From Ochotona curzoniae (Eukaryota; Chordata; Mammalia; Lagomorpha; Ochotonidae), in assembly GCF_017591425.1 (NCBI RefSeq), contig NW_024464918.1, positions 5,640,001-5,704,000 on the forward strand: a stretch of 64,000 bases of DNA, given 5' to 3'. The notes under the pieces were generated by a model. The model had not been told where the DNA came from, made no database searches, and worked only from the letters and a program-made list of their open reading frames with translations. The stretch's first letter is position 1. The number at the start of each line of letters is the position of its first letter. Positions 29,815-41,667 of this stretch are shown here, piece after piece. Position numbers and translations under genes: made by a program.

Positions 29815-32700
29815 AGATATATTTTTAATTGTACTGCAATTGTGCATGTATTTCCATTAGTTCACTGTTAATGCAGAGATTGTCAAATTCTGTAATCGAT
29901 TCTGTGCTCTACACGTGCATACACATGGGTCTGCAAGCTTGACTGTGTAATGCATTGGGAACTTGCTGGGAAATTGACTAAAAGAAGAGTAGGCATCTGC
30001 AACCACTCCACAGCAAGAACAAGAACTTGACATGTTGCCCAAGAGAAAAGAGCCCGCAGGGAGTTCCAATCACCCTGCCCCAGCCTCAGGATGGAAAGTA
30101 GTGTGGGATGTGGTATAGCAAGATCATTATTCAGCTCCAAGAACAGTTAAGCTGCCAGCAAACTAAATTTTCAAAGTAAGATAAAATGTTAATTACAGAT
30201 ATCAAGATTAGGAGTTTGCTTTTTCTGCAAATTCCATGGGGTCTCTTAGCAATTTGATCTTTGAATCCCTTGAGGTACTAAAAATCTACAGAGAAGAGAT
30301 TGTTATCTTAATGTTGCAAGAATCCCCACCTCAAGTGCTGCCAAGTAAAAATCCAGCCTAATGACATGAGCTACACAGAATATTTCTGGTTGTATTTTTT
30401 TAAAGGTTGACATTTAAAACACACTTTAAGTTGAAAACTGTAACTATAAATTCTTCCACATTTCTACATATGTGCAAGGTGTCTTGCCTGAGCTTAAAGA
30501 AATGAATATGCAATGACCAAAATTATACATTGATTGTTGGAAGTCCTTCCAAACATTATTCTGAAGGGTGATGGTCACTTTAACAGAAGTGTACATCCTG
30601 GAAGAGGACTCTGGTTGCTGAAAGACAAGCTGGATCCTCATGTCTGATATTGATACATGTGCAGTCACCTTCCTTTCTTTCTGTCTCCGTCAGCTAATGC
30701 TGATCGCAAGGGGTTCCTGGCAGCAGAATAAGGATTAAATTACTAGTTTCTAAAGTATAAAATAAGTGACTAAGGTCCAAGCAACATCTGTAAGGGGGAA
30801 GATGTTGTCCGCATCACCTGTCATGCCATAGAACACAGCTGTATCAGACATGCAGCAATTTGGGTTTTTTTTTGCTTAAGCAACAGAGGTTAATATCAAG
30901 AGACTGTTCTGTAGATGTGAATAAAACCAGGTTTGTCTTCTGTGGGTAAATTCATTCTCAGATGTACACTAAGTAGGTTGAATGTTTCCTTCTCTACATC
31001 CTTCCTCTTGGAGTGGCCGAAGCATAGGTATATCAGAATGGTGAAATATTTAATTACTGCTAGTACGTAATTCACAATTTCCTTTGAAGCCTGGGAATTG
31101 TTGCAAAGCCCTGATGCTCTGCTGTGTGTTCTTAACCATCAATGTTCCATGCTGACCTTGTTCCTCCAGTTAGGGGTACTGTTCCCCAAACATCCAGGTT
31201 GGGCATGGAGAACAAGTCCCCTCTGCCATCACACTCCCAAATATATCTGGGTATCTTAGTATGTCCAATGAACATTGGCCCATGGGCAGGAATTGTCTCT
31301 TCTTTCTTATAACATGTATTTGACTTTAAAAAACAACTTCCTAAAACCTTGTAACACTAGTGTAATGAATATCTGTGTATCTTTTATCTGGACACAACAA
31401 TGGTTAACCTTCATCTGATTTACCTCATTTCTTTCTGTGTGTATGCACACACAACCCCAAATCATTACAAATGTTACATCTTATCATTTCACCCTGAAAG
31501 GCTTTACTATTTGTTTCCTAAGAGAAAGATATTCTTCTACTTTATTAAGTTTGGGAATTTAGTAATGGTATATTGCTGTGATTAGTATACTTATAATTCA
31601 TAGATATTTTTAGTTTTCTCAGCAGTGAATTCCGAGGTTGATTTTTTTTCCTCTTCTGATCCAGAGTGAAGTCTGGGTAGGTCGCTGCATCCAGGCACCC
31701 GAGCTTTCCTCTTCTTTTACTGAGAGTGTCAGTGTTCACAGGGCGAAGAGAAGGAACAATGGGGAGGGTGAAGTAAAATTTAGGTTTTAGGCCTCGTCCT
31801 TAGTTTTTAAGGCTGGATTTTTAACTATTTGTGTTCTCGGAGGGAGCACAGCAAAGGAAGCGCTAGCTACAGGGGAAAGCAAACGCACCAGTTAATATTA
31901 CATTCCAATGATTATCCTGCCCCCGTCGATTACATACAATGGATTTGTATCTGACATTTAAGGGGATATGCTTCCTCAGAGAGTTTTTTGCTGGTGACTC
32001 CAGTGTCTTCTATTTCTGGCTTAGAGAACTCATTGCCTGCTGAATAGTGTTCTTTCCTTCTATCTTTGCTTTTCTCCCTCTTGATTCCTTTTACATTAGT
32101 GTGTTGAGACCCGAGAGCAAATGTGCTCAGAGAATTCTAGAAAGCATTTTCTGGACACTGCCTAACTTCTGAAGGACAATTTCATGGAGCAACAATGAGA
32201 CCAGTATTACTACTGCGGATCAAAATTTGAAGGACCCTGCCCTGTTAGATAGGCTTGATGTAGCCCAACGAATCAGTAAGAGGCTCAAGTTAAGGATAGC
32301 AAGCCAAGAGTATCTTTGCTTTGAGGTAGTCTCTGAAGCTGTTTTGTTTTTTATTCTTGAAAGATGAGCTCAGTTTATTAATTAGAGCTGATAACTTCTG
32401 AACTGTAAATTTAATACAGGTTTTCAGCATGAGACACTTATATTATAAAGCCAGCAATATTATGACAATGAACCAAGTGTCCTTTGTGCTGCTCTCAACA
32501 GTATTTTATTTGACATCAGGGAGATGTTGTGTAAACACTTCACTGGGAGAAACACAGAAACATAATTATTCTTGTTCGAATAATAGCATAAACAATTGAG
32601 CTCAGTTTCTGGGACTTATTCAACTAACAGAGCATGAGTTGCTGTTGCTAAGTCCCCAAAACTATGTGTATATATACACACACAACCCTTCTTTAGAAAG
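29815..32700. other. Unassigned 2.9 kb
   Basis: No gene supported and no clear repeat recognised. Open frames are short and scattered over both strands. Confidence 0.4.
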
Positions 32701-32704
32701 ACAA

Positions 32705-33088
32705 ATCACAGACTGGAAAAAATATTCTCTATGCATCTATATGGCAAAGATCTTGTATAAAGCATACACACAAAGACCTCTTTTATTTCGATAACAAGAA
32801 TGCAAACAAACCAATTAAAACCAGGCGAAGGATATAAACAAACACTTTGGCTAGTATGCACATGAAAAGATAAGCAATAACATGAGTCATTCAGGGAATG
32901 TAAACAACAATGAGATACCTCTTTATGCCTTCTACAATGGCTAAAGTCAAAAAGTCTGCAAATACCAAAGTATCGGCAACCTAAATATCCATTGACATGT
33001 GAATCCATGTTTGTGCCCATGCAGTTGTATCTTACAATAAGATAGAATAGGCAATGCTATGGGAAAATCTCAATTAAGTTGAACCGAA
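32705..33088 (+). mobile_element. L1M ORF2 3' part
   Basis: 'cagactggaaaaaatattct', 'aaaaccaggcgaaggatat', 'aacaacaatgagatacctc' match the end of old L1 ORF2 (sense). Frame is broken. It resumes after a SINE at 33,390. Confidence 0.8.
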
Positions 33089-33389
33089 AAGGCAAGGGTA
33101 TGGCATGGTGGTGCAGCCACATGGGAAGTCAGCATCCCATTCAGGCATGCTGGCTGCACCACTTCCTGATCCAACTTCTGTCATTGCACTTGGGAAGACA
33201 GCAGAGGATGGCCTAAGCTCTTGCATGCCTGCCACTCACGTAAAGGACCAGGTTTGAGTTCCTAGCGGATGGTTTTTGCCCGATCCAGATCTGGCTGTTG
33301 TGGTTATTTGGGGAGTAAACTAGTGGATGGAAAATCTCTTTCTATCTCTCTTTCTCTCTCACTCTTGCTGTTCCTTTAACATGAATACA
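33089..33389 (+). mobile_element. CSINE2-like SINE inside L1M
   Basis: Sense copy: 'gcatggtggtgcagccac', 'gcagaggatggcctaagc', 'tggggagtaaactagtgg', TCTCTCTTTCTCTCTCACTC run. It splits the L1M. Confidence 0.78.
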
Positions 33390-33705
33390 AATATGATAGA
33401 AAAGGTCTGAAAAAAAAATACTTGTTGTATAATTCCTTTTATATGGAATTTTAAAAAATGCAATGTAATCTGAAATTATAGCACACCTGTGCATGCCTGA
33501 GGTGAGTGGAGAGGAGAAACACTGAGGGGATAGATTAAAGGAAGACATGATAATAATTTTAAAGATGATGTACCTGTACAGTGTTTCGTGAGAATGGCTT
33601 TATGTGTGCATAGATATGTCAAAATTTGTGACAGTATATACATTAAATATGTATTGGTTACTATATGTCAATTATACCTCAATAATAAAATATTTTTTTA
33701 AAAAA
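33390..33705 (+). mobile_element. L1M 3' UTR
   Basis: 'ttcctttatatggaatttt', 'tatgtcaattatacctcaat' and AATAAAATATTTTTTTAAAAA are the typical L1M 3' end. Confidence 0.8.
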
Positions 33706-34007
33706 TGCATGGACTAGGATAAAATGTTTGCAATGCTTAAAATTGATAAAGGACTGATATTGATCTAACCAAAGTCAGAACTGCAAATGTAATGAAGACT
33801 TAATATGGGATCTTATTTGGCAGATACAGGTTCAGATAACTTCAAACAAGTATCTCAAAAGAATATAGGAAAGGTGGAAGTTTGTATGTTAAAACTATGT
33901 TGCTTTTAAAAAAGCAGTAAAAATTCTTTTGTGGGGAAACATTTGTTGGAACTGAGAATGAAGACTGCAACAGAGAAAAGATTAAAAAAAAAAAAAAAGA
34001 AAGAAAA
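33706..34007 (+). mobile_element. Short L1 fragment with poly(A)
   Basis: 'aaaatgtttgcaatgctt' and 'gataaaggactgatattg' resemble the L1 ORF2 C-terminal part. It ends in an A15-type run before a SINE. Confidence 0.4.
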
Positions 34008-34300
34008 ACAGGCCAGACATTTGCAGCAGCTGTAAAGTTTCATACATCCCAAACTGGAGTGTGTCCTGGCTCTGCTTCCAATCCAAGATGTGCATCTTGG
34101 ATCTCCTACGATGCATTCTTGGAGGCAGCAGGTGATGGCTCAAATACATGAGTCCTTTCCACTCACGGGAGTTACCTGGATAGTCCCAGGTGCCTGGGTT
34201 TAGCCTGGCCTAGTGTTCACTATTGTGGACTTTTTAGCAGTGATTCAGACACTGGAAGACTCTCTTCCTTCCAAACACATAAATTTGTTTTAATAATGAA
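34008..34300 (+). mobile_element. Old CSINE2-like SINE
   Basis: Sense copy: 'ggaggcagcaggtgatggc', 'catgagtcctttccactcac', 'gttacctggatagtccc', and a tail of 'aaatttgttttaataatg'. Confidence 0.65.
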
Positions 34301-34574
34301 GATAAGAAATGTACATACTTTAAAAATCTTCTAAGATAACAGTCTGATAAACTGTTCATCTGTTTTTTGGAGTCTCTGGACCCAGTCTGTTCCAGATGCC
34401 TGCAATGAAAGAGTAAGGACTAGCAAAATCCACATTCTTAGGCAGCTGCTTGAATCCTATATAGCTCTGTTTCCTAATGACTCCCTGACTCCAGTTTGAG
34501 AAGCTCATCTAAAGTAGCTACATTTGTACTTTCTTTTTAGTTTTATAAAACTTCAGAACATGAACAATTTAAAA

Positions 34575-34850
34575 AATTCGGGTCCAACAAATAGTATAGC
34601 AGGAAAAGCCACTGTGTGTTCACCGGCTGCTTCACTTAAGATCCAGCTCCCTGCAATGGCCTGGGAAAGCAGCAGAGGATGGTTCAAGTGTTTAGGTATT
34701 TCCCCCTGCTTAAAAGATCCAGAAGAAGTTCCTAGCTTCATATAGGCCCACCTTCTGCCATTGTGGCCAGCTGGGGAGTGAACTGGCGAATGGAAAATCT
34801 CTGTCTCTCAGACTCTAATTTTCAAATAAGTAAATCAATCTTAAAAAAAA
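34575..34850 (+). mobile_element. C-type SINE
   Basis: Sense copy: 'gatccagctccctgcaatgg', 'cctgggaaagcagcagagg', 'ctggggagtgaactggcg', AAATAAGTAAATCAATCTT tail. Confidence 0.8.
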
Positions 34851-34859
34851 AACTTTTTA

Positions 34860-35370
34860 AAATTACATGAGTCAAATAAGGAAAAATGGACACCTCACGA
34901 GGATCCTCAGCAAGTGCCTCTTGGGAAGGTCCATCTGACCATAGCAGCACAAGAATGTAAATGTAAGAGGGAGGAAAAAGAAATAAAGTGTCTTCGTTTC
35001 CTTAAACTTCTCGGGTAGTGGCAAAGGTACTCATTTATGTGTGACTTAATTATATCAGGGATGAGCATTATGACTTGCAGAAAAGCTACTGGAAGATAAG
35101 AAAATAGACCAGTAAGAGAGTAAAGAAGGGAAATGCAATACTAAAATTAATTTCTGTAAAAATAATTATGAAAAGAAAAATGCAGCAAGTGAGAGACTTG
35201 AAGTTATTATTATTTTAAAACTAAGGATGTATATTCTTGTATTTGACACTGCTCTGTAACTTCTTGGATCTCTGACCATAAATTTGAGGTCAACTTCTTT
35301 TCATTGGTGATGACTTACTACATTATTTCCTTTACTCTGAGTCTGTGGTTGAAAAATTGTCAAATTTTTT
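34860..35370. other. Unassigned
   Basis: A-rich, no gene or repeat recognised. Confidence 0.4.
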
Positions 35371-35374
35371 TGTA

Positions 35375-35560
35375 TAAAAAGTCTTTCTTTTTTAATTGAA
35401 TCTTTTTGTTATAATTGACAGTTACCCTACTTACAGAAGGAAACAGGAGAGGAAAATTACCTCTTCCCTTCTCACACTCTTTCCCTATTTCTCTGCCACT
35501 CACATAAGTTAGTAAAACCATAAAGAGAAAAATAAATTGGCAGTTATTTTCTTTCTTTAA
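35375..35560 (-). mobile_element. Possible old L1 3' UTR
   Basis: A pyrimidine-rich antisense block ('cttcccttctcacactctt', 'tccctatttctctgcc') resembles the L1 3' UTR ends at 46.1 and 49.9 kb but is too diverged for certainty. Confidence 0.3.
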
Positions 35561-35564
35561 TTTC

Positions 35565-35920
35565 TAGGTACAGTTCCATCATTTTCTGACTTCCATTGTT
35601 TATATTCAGAAGTCACTATTATTTATTATTTGTGGCATCTCTCTTAGTAATGTATCTTTTCTCCTTACCTACTTTTCTTCTCTTTTTACTAAAAAAACAA
35701 GAACTGTAGAAAAATTGGGAAAACATAGCAAATGTTTATATACACTTTACTAGTAAGCACAGTTTCGTCTTTTGTGTGTGTTTCAGATCCTTTGTGATAA
35801 GCGTCCTGGTAGAAGCTTGATTTATAGGATGGACTTCGTGGAAAGCCAACGCTGATGACTTTAAAACAGAGCTTATTCTATAGAATGTTAATTAAAGATG
35901 AATTTGAAGTCAACACTTGT
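35565..35920. other. Unassigned
   Basis: No gene or repeat recognised. Confidence 0.4.
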
Positions 35921-35924
35921 GAAA

Positions 35925-36228
35925 AGGAAATTATAGAGGGAGGGAGGGTAGGGAAGAGAGAGAGAGAGATGTTGCATCCACTGGTTCACTCCTGAAATGG
36001 CTGCAGCAGCTGAAGCTGAACTAATCTGAAGCAGGGAACCAAGGGCTTCTTCCAGTTCTGCCATGTGAGTGTAGGGGCCCAGGGACGTGGACCATCCTCT
36101 GCTGCTTTCCCAGATCAGTAGTTGGAAGCTGTTTGGAAGTGGAACAGATAGGACTCAAACCAGCACCCACATAGGATGCTGTTGCTACAGCCGGAGGATT
36201 AATTTGATATATCACAATGTTGGTCCCA
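35925..36228 (-). mobile_element. C-type SINE
   Basis: Antisense copy: GAGGGAGGGAGGGTAGG, 'ccactggttcactcctg', 'tgctttcccagatcagtag', 'gatatatcacaatgttgg'. Confidence 0.75.
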
Positions 36229-36379
36229 GAAGAAAAATAGTTTTTAAAATACCAGTTTGCTATTTTTCAGAGTCTAAATAAAAAAATTAAGGCTAAGTAC
36301 AATGTGAGGAAAATGTCTTTGTTTCCTGGTCCTGTGTTAAAATGAAAGGATGACTTTGGAAATCAAAATCAGTGTAGTA

Positions 36380-36715
36380 GCCAGAGTTGTGGTGTAGCTG
36401 GTTAAGCTGCCTTTGGGACACTAGCATCTCATATGGATGCTGATTCAGTCCTAAGACTCTAATTCCAATTTAGTTCCCTGCTAATGACCTTAGAAAAACA
36501 GCACAAGTTGGCCCAAGTGCTTGGGCCCCACCTTCCACATCTAAGATCCAGATAAAGCTCCGGGCTCTTGGTTTCAGCCTGGCTCAACCTTGGCCATTGT
36601 GGCCATCTAGGGAGTAAAACAGCTTTGCCCATGGAAAAATCCCCTCCTCTCTCTTTGTATCTCTTACTCTCTCTGTGTAGCTCTGACTTTAAAATAAATA
36701 AGTAAATCGTTGAAA
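36380..36715 (+). mobile_element. C-type SINE
   Basis: Sense copy: 'ttgtggtgtagctggttaag', 'tagcatctcatatggatgc', 'gccatctagggagtaaaac', AAATAAATAAGTAAATCG tail. Box B is decayed. Confidence 0.82.
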
Positions 36716-36719
36716 AAAC

Positions 36720-37320
36720 TTTGAAAAAGTTAGCAAAGAATTGAAGTATTTGCTCATGAGTGGATCATTTATAAAATTTGTCTTTCTAAATCTATTCCTT
36801 TTAACAGTATAACCCATCTAAATGTTTAGAGAGACACTCTAAACATTTAACCAAGTGATAGAAATACTTAAAAAAAAATCCAAGTGCTTTCCAGTGCTGC
36901 CTAGACCCTGCTGTCAACGATCCTGACCTAGGTTGTCTGGGTCCTCTGCCTAGAGTCTCAGTGTGAAGTGGTTCAGAGAAATCATATGAGATTTGGTGTC
37001 TTCCTTTAAATCAGTAAGTGCTGGTGGAATCTGATTCCTCGTGATTGTAGGATAAAAGCCCCCATTTTATTCTTGGCTGTCAGCAAGACTTGGCTTCAGT
37101 CTCCAGAGGCCACGTTTAGGTCCTTGCCCTATGAACTCCTTGCCATGGTATTCCCACAAGACAGAAAGCTGCTGGCTTTATGAGCAACAGGAGGATCTCA
37201 TTGCACTCAGAGTCGAGAGCCCTGTGTAGTTCAATCCAATTGCAGAAAACACTACCTAATGTTTCCACAATCCTCACCTCATGAGGATGGAAATTTAGGA
37301 AGGCAATTCAGAACGTTTAT
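36720..37320. other. Unassigned
   Basis: No gene or repeat recognised. A direct echo of 'gtttagagagacactctaaacattt' around 36,822 forms a short inverted repeat. Confidence 0.4.
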
Positions 37321-37374
37321 GGAAGAGAAAATTAAGGATAAATGTATGTGCAAAAATTTGAAATCTATGTCTAT

Positions 37375-37490
37375 GAAGAGTTTATGAAAACTTCATGGAA
37401 AATTTACATTATGAATAGACTAGGTTAAATTTTTTGTAACAAAATAAACTTATCTTTTGATACCATTTTCATGAACTTTTGAAGTGCAGT
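37375..37490. mobile_element. Palindromic MITE
   Basis: Left arm AACTTCATGGAAAATTTAC pairs with right arm ACCATTTTCATGAACTTTTG. Inside the right arm lies AATAAACTTATCTTTTGAT. Same family as 61.11-61.23 kb. Non-coding, about 115 bp. Confidence 0.6.
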
Positions 37491-37529
37491 TTACATGCAC
37501 ATGGAGCCATCTTAGAAATTGACCTAATT

Positions 37530-37829
37530 TAGGGGCCAGCATTATGGCACAGTGGGTTAAACCAATACCTGAGAGAGTAGCATCCCATTTGTGTGCTACT
37601 TTGAGTTACATCTGCTCCAATTCTGATCTAGCTCCCTGCTAATGCACCTGAAAGGGCAGTGGAAGATGGTCCAAGTACTTGGGCCCTCACCACTCATGTG
37701 GGAAACCTGAATGGGTTTCCAGGCTGCTGGCTTCAGCTTGTCCCAGCTGTGTCATTGTGACCAACTGGGGAGTAAACCAGTAGAAGGAAGATCTCTCTCT
37801 TTCTAACTCTACCTTTCAAATGAATAAGT
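37530..37829 (+). mobile_element. C-type SINE
   Basis: Sense copy: AGGGGCCAGCATTATGGCAC head, 'ctagctccctgctaatgc', 'actggggagtaaaccag', 'tttcaaatgaataag' tail. Confidence 0.83.
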
Positions 37830-37834
37830 TTTTT

Positions 37835-38595
37835 GAAATTTTATTCTAATATTATTTACATAGCCAAGAGCGATGAACACTCACGTGGGTTTCTGAGTAG
37901 GGTGGGGAGGGTCAAGGAATGGAGAAAGGTGGGCGGGACAAATGTTTCAACTTTTTTTCTCCTTTGTCTACAGTGGGGGAAGGGGATGGGGATGTTCCTC
38001 ACTCTCAGACTGTATCAACACCCAACGGTGAGGGACAGTCATTTGATGATGCCCTAAAGACCTCGATGTGGGGACCAGTTCTGAGGCTGTTACTTGAGTG
38101 GTTTTGATAGTTCTGAAATGTTGTTAGCTTCATTACACAAGGGTTATGAAATCTTTCCAAGGACTATTGGCTGGGTAAGTCTGTATTAATGCGTCCACAG
38201 ACTCATACAACTTACTGCAAAGCTTGTCTAGGAGAGTGGTCTAATCTGTTCTGCTCTACATCATCTGACAAGGCCCTTGATGTTCTCTCCTGGCCTAGAT
38301 GAGCTGGCTGTCATGTCCCCCGTGTCAGTCTGTATATGCTGTTCGCTGCATAGATATCGGCAACTGAGGAGGCCCAGTTCTGACACATACACCCCAAGGT
38401 TGGACCATTTATGTGTGACTTTCCCTATGGCGGAGTTTGAGTCCAGTGATCTAGTTGGGGTATCCTTCCAGAAACCTTGCCTGAGGTGACCTCAGACATT
38501 TATGTGAACCAGCCAGTGCAGGGTCAGGTTCATTTTATCACCTGCACCAGCCAATGCACATACCAGTAGCTGCCCAGTCAGATTATCACCTAGCC
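37835..38595 (+). repeat. Left flank of the tandem array, possible LINE 5' part
   Basis: GC-richer than its surroundings, with 'gtgggggaaggggatgggg' near 37,975 and CAGCCAGTGCAGGGTCAGG near 38,515 that already resembles the array unit. May belong to the same lineage-specific element. Confidence 0.35.
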
Positions 38596-39690
38596 CCACC
38601 TCTCCCATGCAAACTGCTGCCTGCTGCAGGCCTGGTCTTCACACATACCAGTGGAAGCTGGAGCCTAATCCCTAATCAGGGAATCTCCAATTACCCCTAA
38701 CAAGCCCACATACAGTCCTGGTTTTTGCATGTGCCAGCATGTGCTGCAGGCTAGCCTGGTCTGTCCCGTATCCCATCTGGCTCTCATGCACACCCGTGGT
38801 TGTTGAGGCCTACCTCAGCCCAACCTGCCTCCCAGATCTGGCCCAATGGGTGCGGCTGCCTTGTGCAGTCCAGTCCATATCTCCAGTGCTGGCTCTTACA
38901 TTCAGATGGGAGCTTCAGTCCAGCAGGGGAGAGTTCTCAGAGTTCCCTTTCCAAGTCCATTCCCAGCCCTGGATCTTCTGTGTGCTGGTAGATACTTTGA
39001 TCCAGCCTGGCATGGCTCACCTGAAGTCTCAGCTCTCACTGCCGGATGTTGCAGCTAGCCCAGCTAGGTCACATACCCTGTACTGGATCTCATCATGCCA
39101 GTGGGTGCTAAGGCTTGATCCAGCCCAGCCTGCCCTCAGACCTGGCCCTCCTAAATGCTAAGGAGTGCTACAAACTTGCTTGGCTTTGCCTACCCTCAGC
39201 CCTGGCTATTATGCCCCCCCTGTGGAAGCTGTAGCCTAGCAGGGGAGTTCCTCAATTCTCCTGCCAGGCCTGCTCCCAGCCCTGGATTTCATGCATGCTG
39301 GAGGGTGTTATGGTGCTGCTTGGCCTAGTCTGTTCTCAGTCCTGGCTTTTGTATGTGCTGGTGGGTGCTGCAGCCTAGCCCAGCCAAGCCTTCTTCTAAC
39401 CCTGACTCCCACTAGAGTCAGGTGAGTTCTGTGGTCCAGCCTGGATCAACTTGTCACCACCCCCAGCTCTTCACACAAATCAGTGTATGCTGCAGTCCCA
39501 CCGAGGCAAGCCCATAAGCCCCCTATAGAATCTACCACCAGATTGTGGTGGGTGCTGCAGCCCAACATGAAGTGGCTTATCTTCTGCTCTAATATGTGCT
39601 GGTACGTATTGTAGCCTAGCACAGCCAGACATGCCGCTCAGCACCAGCTCTTGTGAGTGCCAGTAGGCAGTAGATGAGTTTATTTAGCCA
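38596..39690 (+). repeat. Degenerate tandem array, unit about 65-75 bp
   Basis: The words 'tgctggtgggtgctgcag', 'cctagcccagcc' and 'cagccctggctcttgtatg' recur with changes all along this stretch, for example near 38,740, 38,950, 39,090, 39,190, 39,280, 39,350 and 39,590. Units carry indels, so the period wanders. It is markedly GC-richer than flanks, and its open frame (38,739-39,161) is a by-product. It could be a LINE 5' UTR promoter repeat or an old minisatellite. Confidence 0.65.
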
Positions 39691-39988
39691 AACCCAGGTC
39701 TCCCATGCGGGCAATTGTTTTGACCTGACTCAGACATGCCCTGCAGCTTCCCCGCTCTAAACCACTCCATCTCAGCTCCTTTGCCTGCCTTCCAGTGCAG
39801 TGGCTCAGTCCATGAAAGACTCCAGAAGTCATTACTCCCCTGTTAAACATACCCTCAACCACTCCTACCAATACGTCCCTAGATCCCCTTTCCCGTGGAA
39901 TCTGTAGCTCCCCTGTCTAGGGGCCAGGGTGGTGTATCCTGGCCTGGTGCTCCCCGCCTTCCTCACGTAGCTTTTTGTTTGTTTGTTT
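39691..39988 (+). repeat. Right flank of the tandem array
   Basis: C-rich, array-like in composition ('cctggcctggtgctcccc') but without clear units. A SINE follows. Confidence 0.35.
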
Positions 39989-40306
39989 TAAGATTTATTT
40001 ATTTTTATTGGAAAGTCATATATACAGCAAGGAGGAGATACAGAGAGGAAGATCTTCCACCCAGTGATTCACTCCCCAAGTGGCAGCAACGTCTAGAGCT
40101 GAGCTGATCTGAAGCCAGGAGCTTCTTCTGTGTCTCCCACACTGGTGCAGGGTCCCAAAGCTTTGGGCTGTCCTTGACTGCTTTCCCAGGTCACAAGCAG
40201 GGAGCTGGATGGGAAACAGGGCTGCCAAGATTAGAATCAGTGCTCATAGGGGATCCTAGCATGTGCAAGGCAAGGACGTTAGCCGCTAGGCTACTGTGCT
40301 GGCTCT
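39989..40306 (-). mobile_element. Young C-type SINE, subfamily B-like
   Basis: Antisense copy: AAGATTTATTTATTTTTATTGG, GAAGATCTTCCACCCAGTG, 'gttagccgctaggctactg'. Possible TSD CACGTAGCTT / CGCATAGCTT. It sits in the array-bearing element. Confidence 0.9.
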
Positions 40307-40309
40307 CTC

Positions 40310-40685
40310 GCATAGCTTCAAAAACAAACAAACAAACAAAAACAAACAGGCAGTTATGGTGACACACTGGTATAGTTATCACAACCAGGCTCAGAATGCC
40401 CACCAGCTGTTGGCTATTTTTTTTCTCTCTCAACAGTGTAATACCTTCCTACGTACAAGACAGTCTAGTCTGCTGCCTACGGGGGGGCCAAATAAATAAA
40501 TTGTAAAAAGCAGGAAATCAGCTTTCTTCAGCAAGAATTAACGATAAAAAAATATTTTTAAAGAGCAGCGTGATCCCTACTCAAACCTATTAAAAAACTG
40601 AAAAGAAAACAAGAAACGAGAGTTGGAGCATTTCAAGATATTGGTCAAGCTACCAAACGATCAGAAAGATCTTCTTGTTAAAAAA
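40310..40685 (+). other. A-rich segment right of the array, possible LINE ORF1 start
   Basis: Opens with an AAACAAACAAACAAAC tract and ends with an A-rich stretch near 40,590-40,680 ('acaagaaacgagagttgg', 'tcaagatattggtcaagc') whose codon content recalls the start of an L1 ORF1. Any such frame stops within about 30 codons. Weak call. Confidence 0.25.
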
Positions 40686-41000
40686 ATGCTGACTACCAGT
40701 GGAATATCAAGCTAATCCTCTGCTTTCAGGGTTGAGTTCATTGGTCATGTCCTGGTTAATGTCCTGGCTGCTCTAGTTTCAATATAACTCCCTGCTGGTG
40801 ACCTGGGAAAGCAACAGAAGATGCCTCAAGTCTTTGGGCCTCTGTGCCCATATGTGAGATCTAGAGGAGGCTCATGGCTCCTGGTTTTGGCTCAGCTCAG
40901 CTCTGGCCATTGTGATCATTTGTTGAGTGAACCAGAGGATGGAAGATCTCTTTCTTTATGTTTCTCGTTCTCTGTATAAATCTTCTTTAAAAAAAAAAAA
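40686..41000 (+). mobile_element. C-type SINE
   Basis: Sense copy: 'gtcctggctgctctagtttc', 'aactccctgctggtgacctg', 'gggaaagcaacagaagatg', A12 tail. Head diverged. Confidence 0.75.
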
Positions 41001-41024
41001 GCACTAAGTTATTATTTTTTTTGA

Positions 41025-41276
41025 AAGCATTTTTTTTTTTTGAAATTGGAAAGATTTATAGAGAAAGGACAGACAGAAAGGAGCAAGCTGATCCAAAGCC
41101 AGGAGCCAGGAGCCTCTTTTGGGTCTCTCACATGGGTTCAGGGTCCCAAGGCTTTTGGCCACCCTCAACTGGCACAATCAGGGAACTGGATGGGAAGTGG
41201 AGCAGCTGGGATATGAACTGGCATCCCAGCACATGCAAGGCAAGGACTTTAGCTACTAGGCTACCACACCAGACCA
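41025..41276 (-). mobile_element. C-type SINE with internal deletion
   Basis: Antisense copy that goes from 'agaaaggacagacagaaagg' straight to AGCAAGCTGATCCAAAGCC, skipping the usual GAAGATCTTCC-to-TTCACTCCCC stretch. The rest, up to 'ggctaccacaccagacca', is normal. Its tail faces the tail of the preceding sense copy. Confidence 0.82.
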
Positions 41277-41279
41277 AGG

Positions 41280-41660
41280 TTGCTCATTCTTGAAAGAAAG
41301 AATACTGTATTACTTCTCAAAAATTTGCTTGAGAAATTGTCTCTAAATGCAATCAGATGTTATTCTTTTGCAAATTAAAAGATAACTGTAATTGTAATTT
41401 AAATTTTATGTTATAAAAATGGAGGTAATTGATTTTTAGATGTTTTTCTTCTATTTAGTATAAAATTTTGTTTTTCTTTTGTTGTACTATATAGCCTTTC
41501 TCTGGGGGTCTATTTCCTTTGGGTAATAAATGCATATACTTAAAGATTGTATGGCAATTGTTAAATGGTCTGAGTTCTGTATGATATTCAGAAATGTGTC
41601 ATCCCTGTATTTAGCTATTATCATTAAAACAATGTATCTGGTTAAAAAGAGGAAACTAAA
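41280..41660. other. Unassigned AT-rich segment
   Basis: No gene or repeat recognised. Confidence 0.4.
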
Positions 41661-41667
41661 TAAAGTA

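Noticed and set aside
38739..39161. 140-codon frame
   Set aside because: It is the tandem array read in one phase; another phase over the same bases is also open.
38596..39690. Spaced repeats that might suggest a CRISPR-like array
   Set aside because: Units are degenerate with no constant repeat and no unique spacers, and the host is a mammal.
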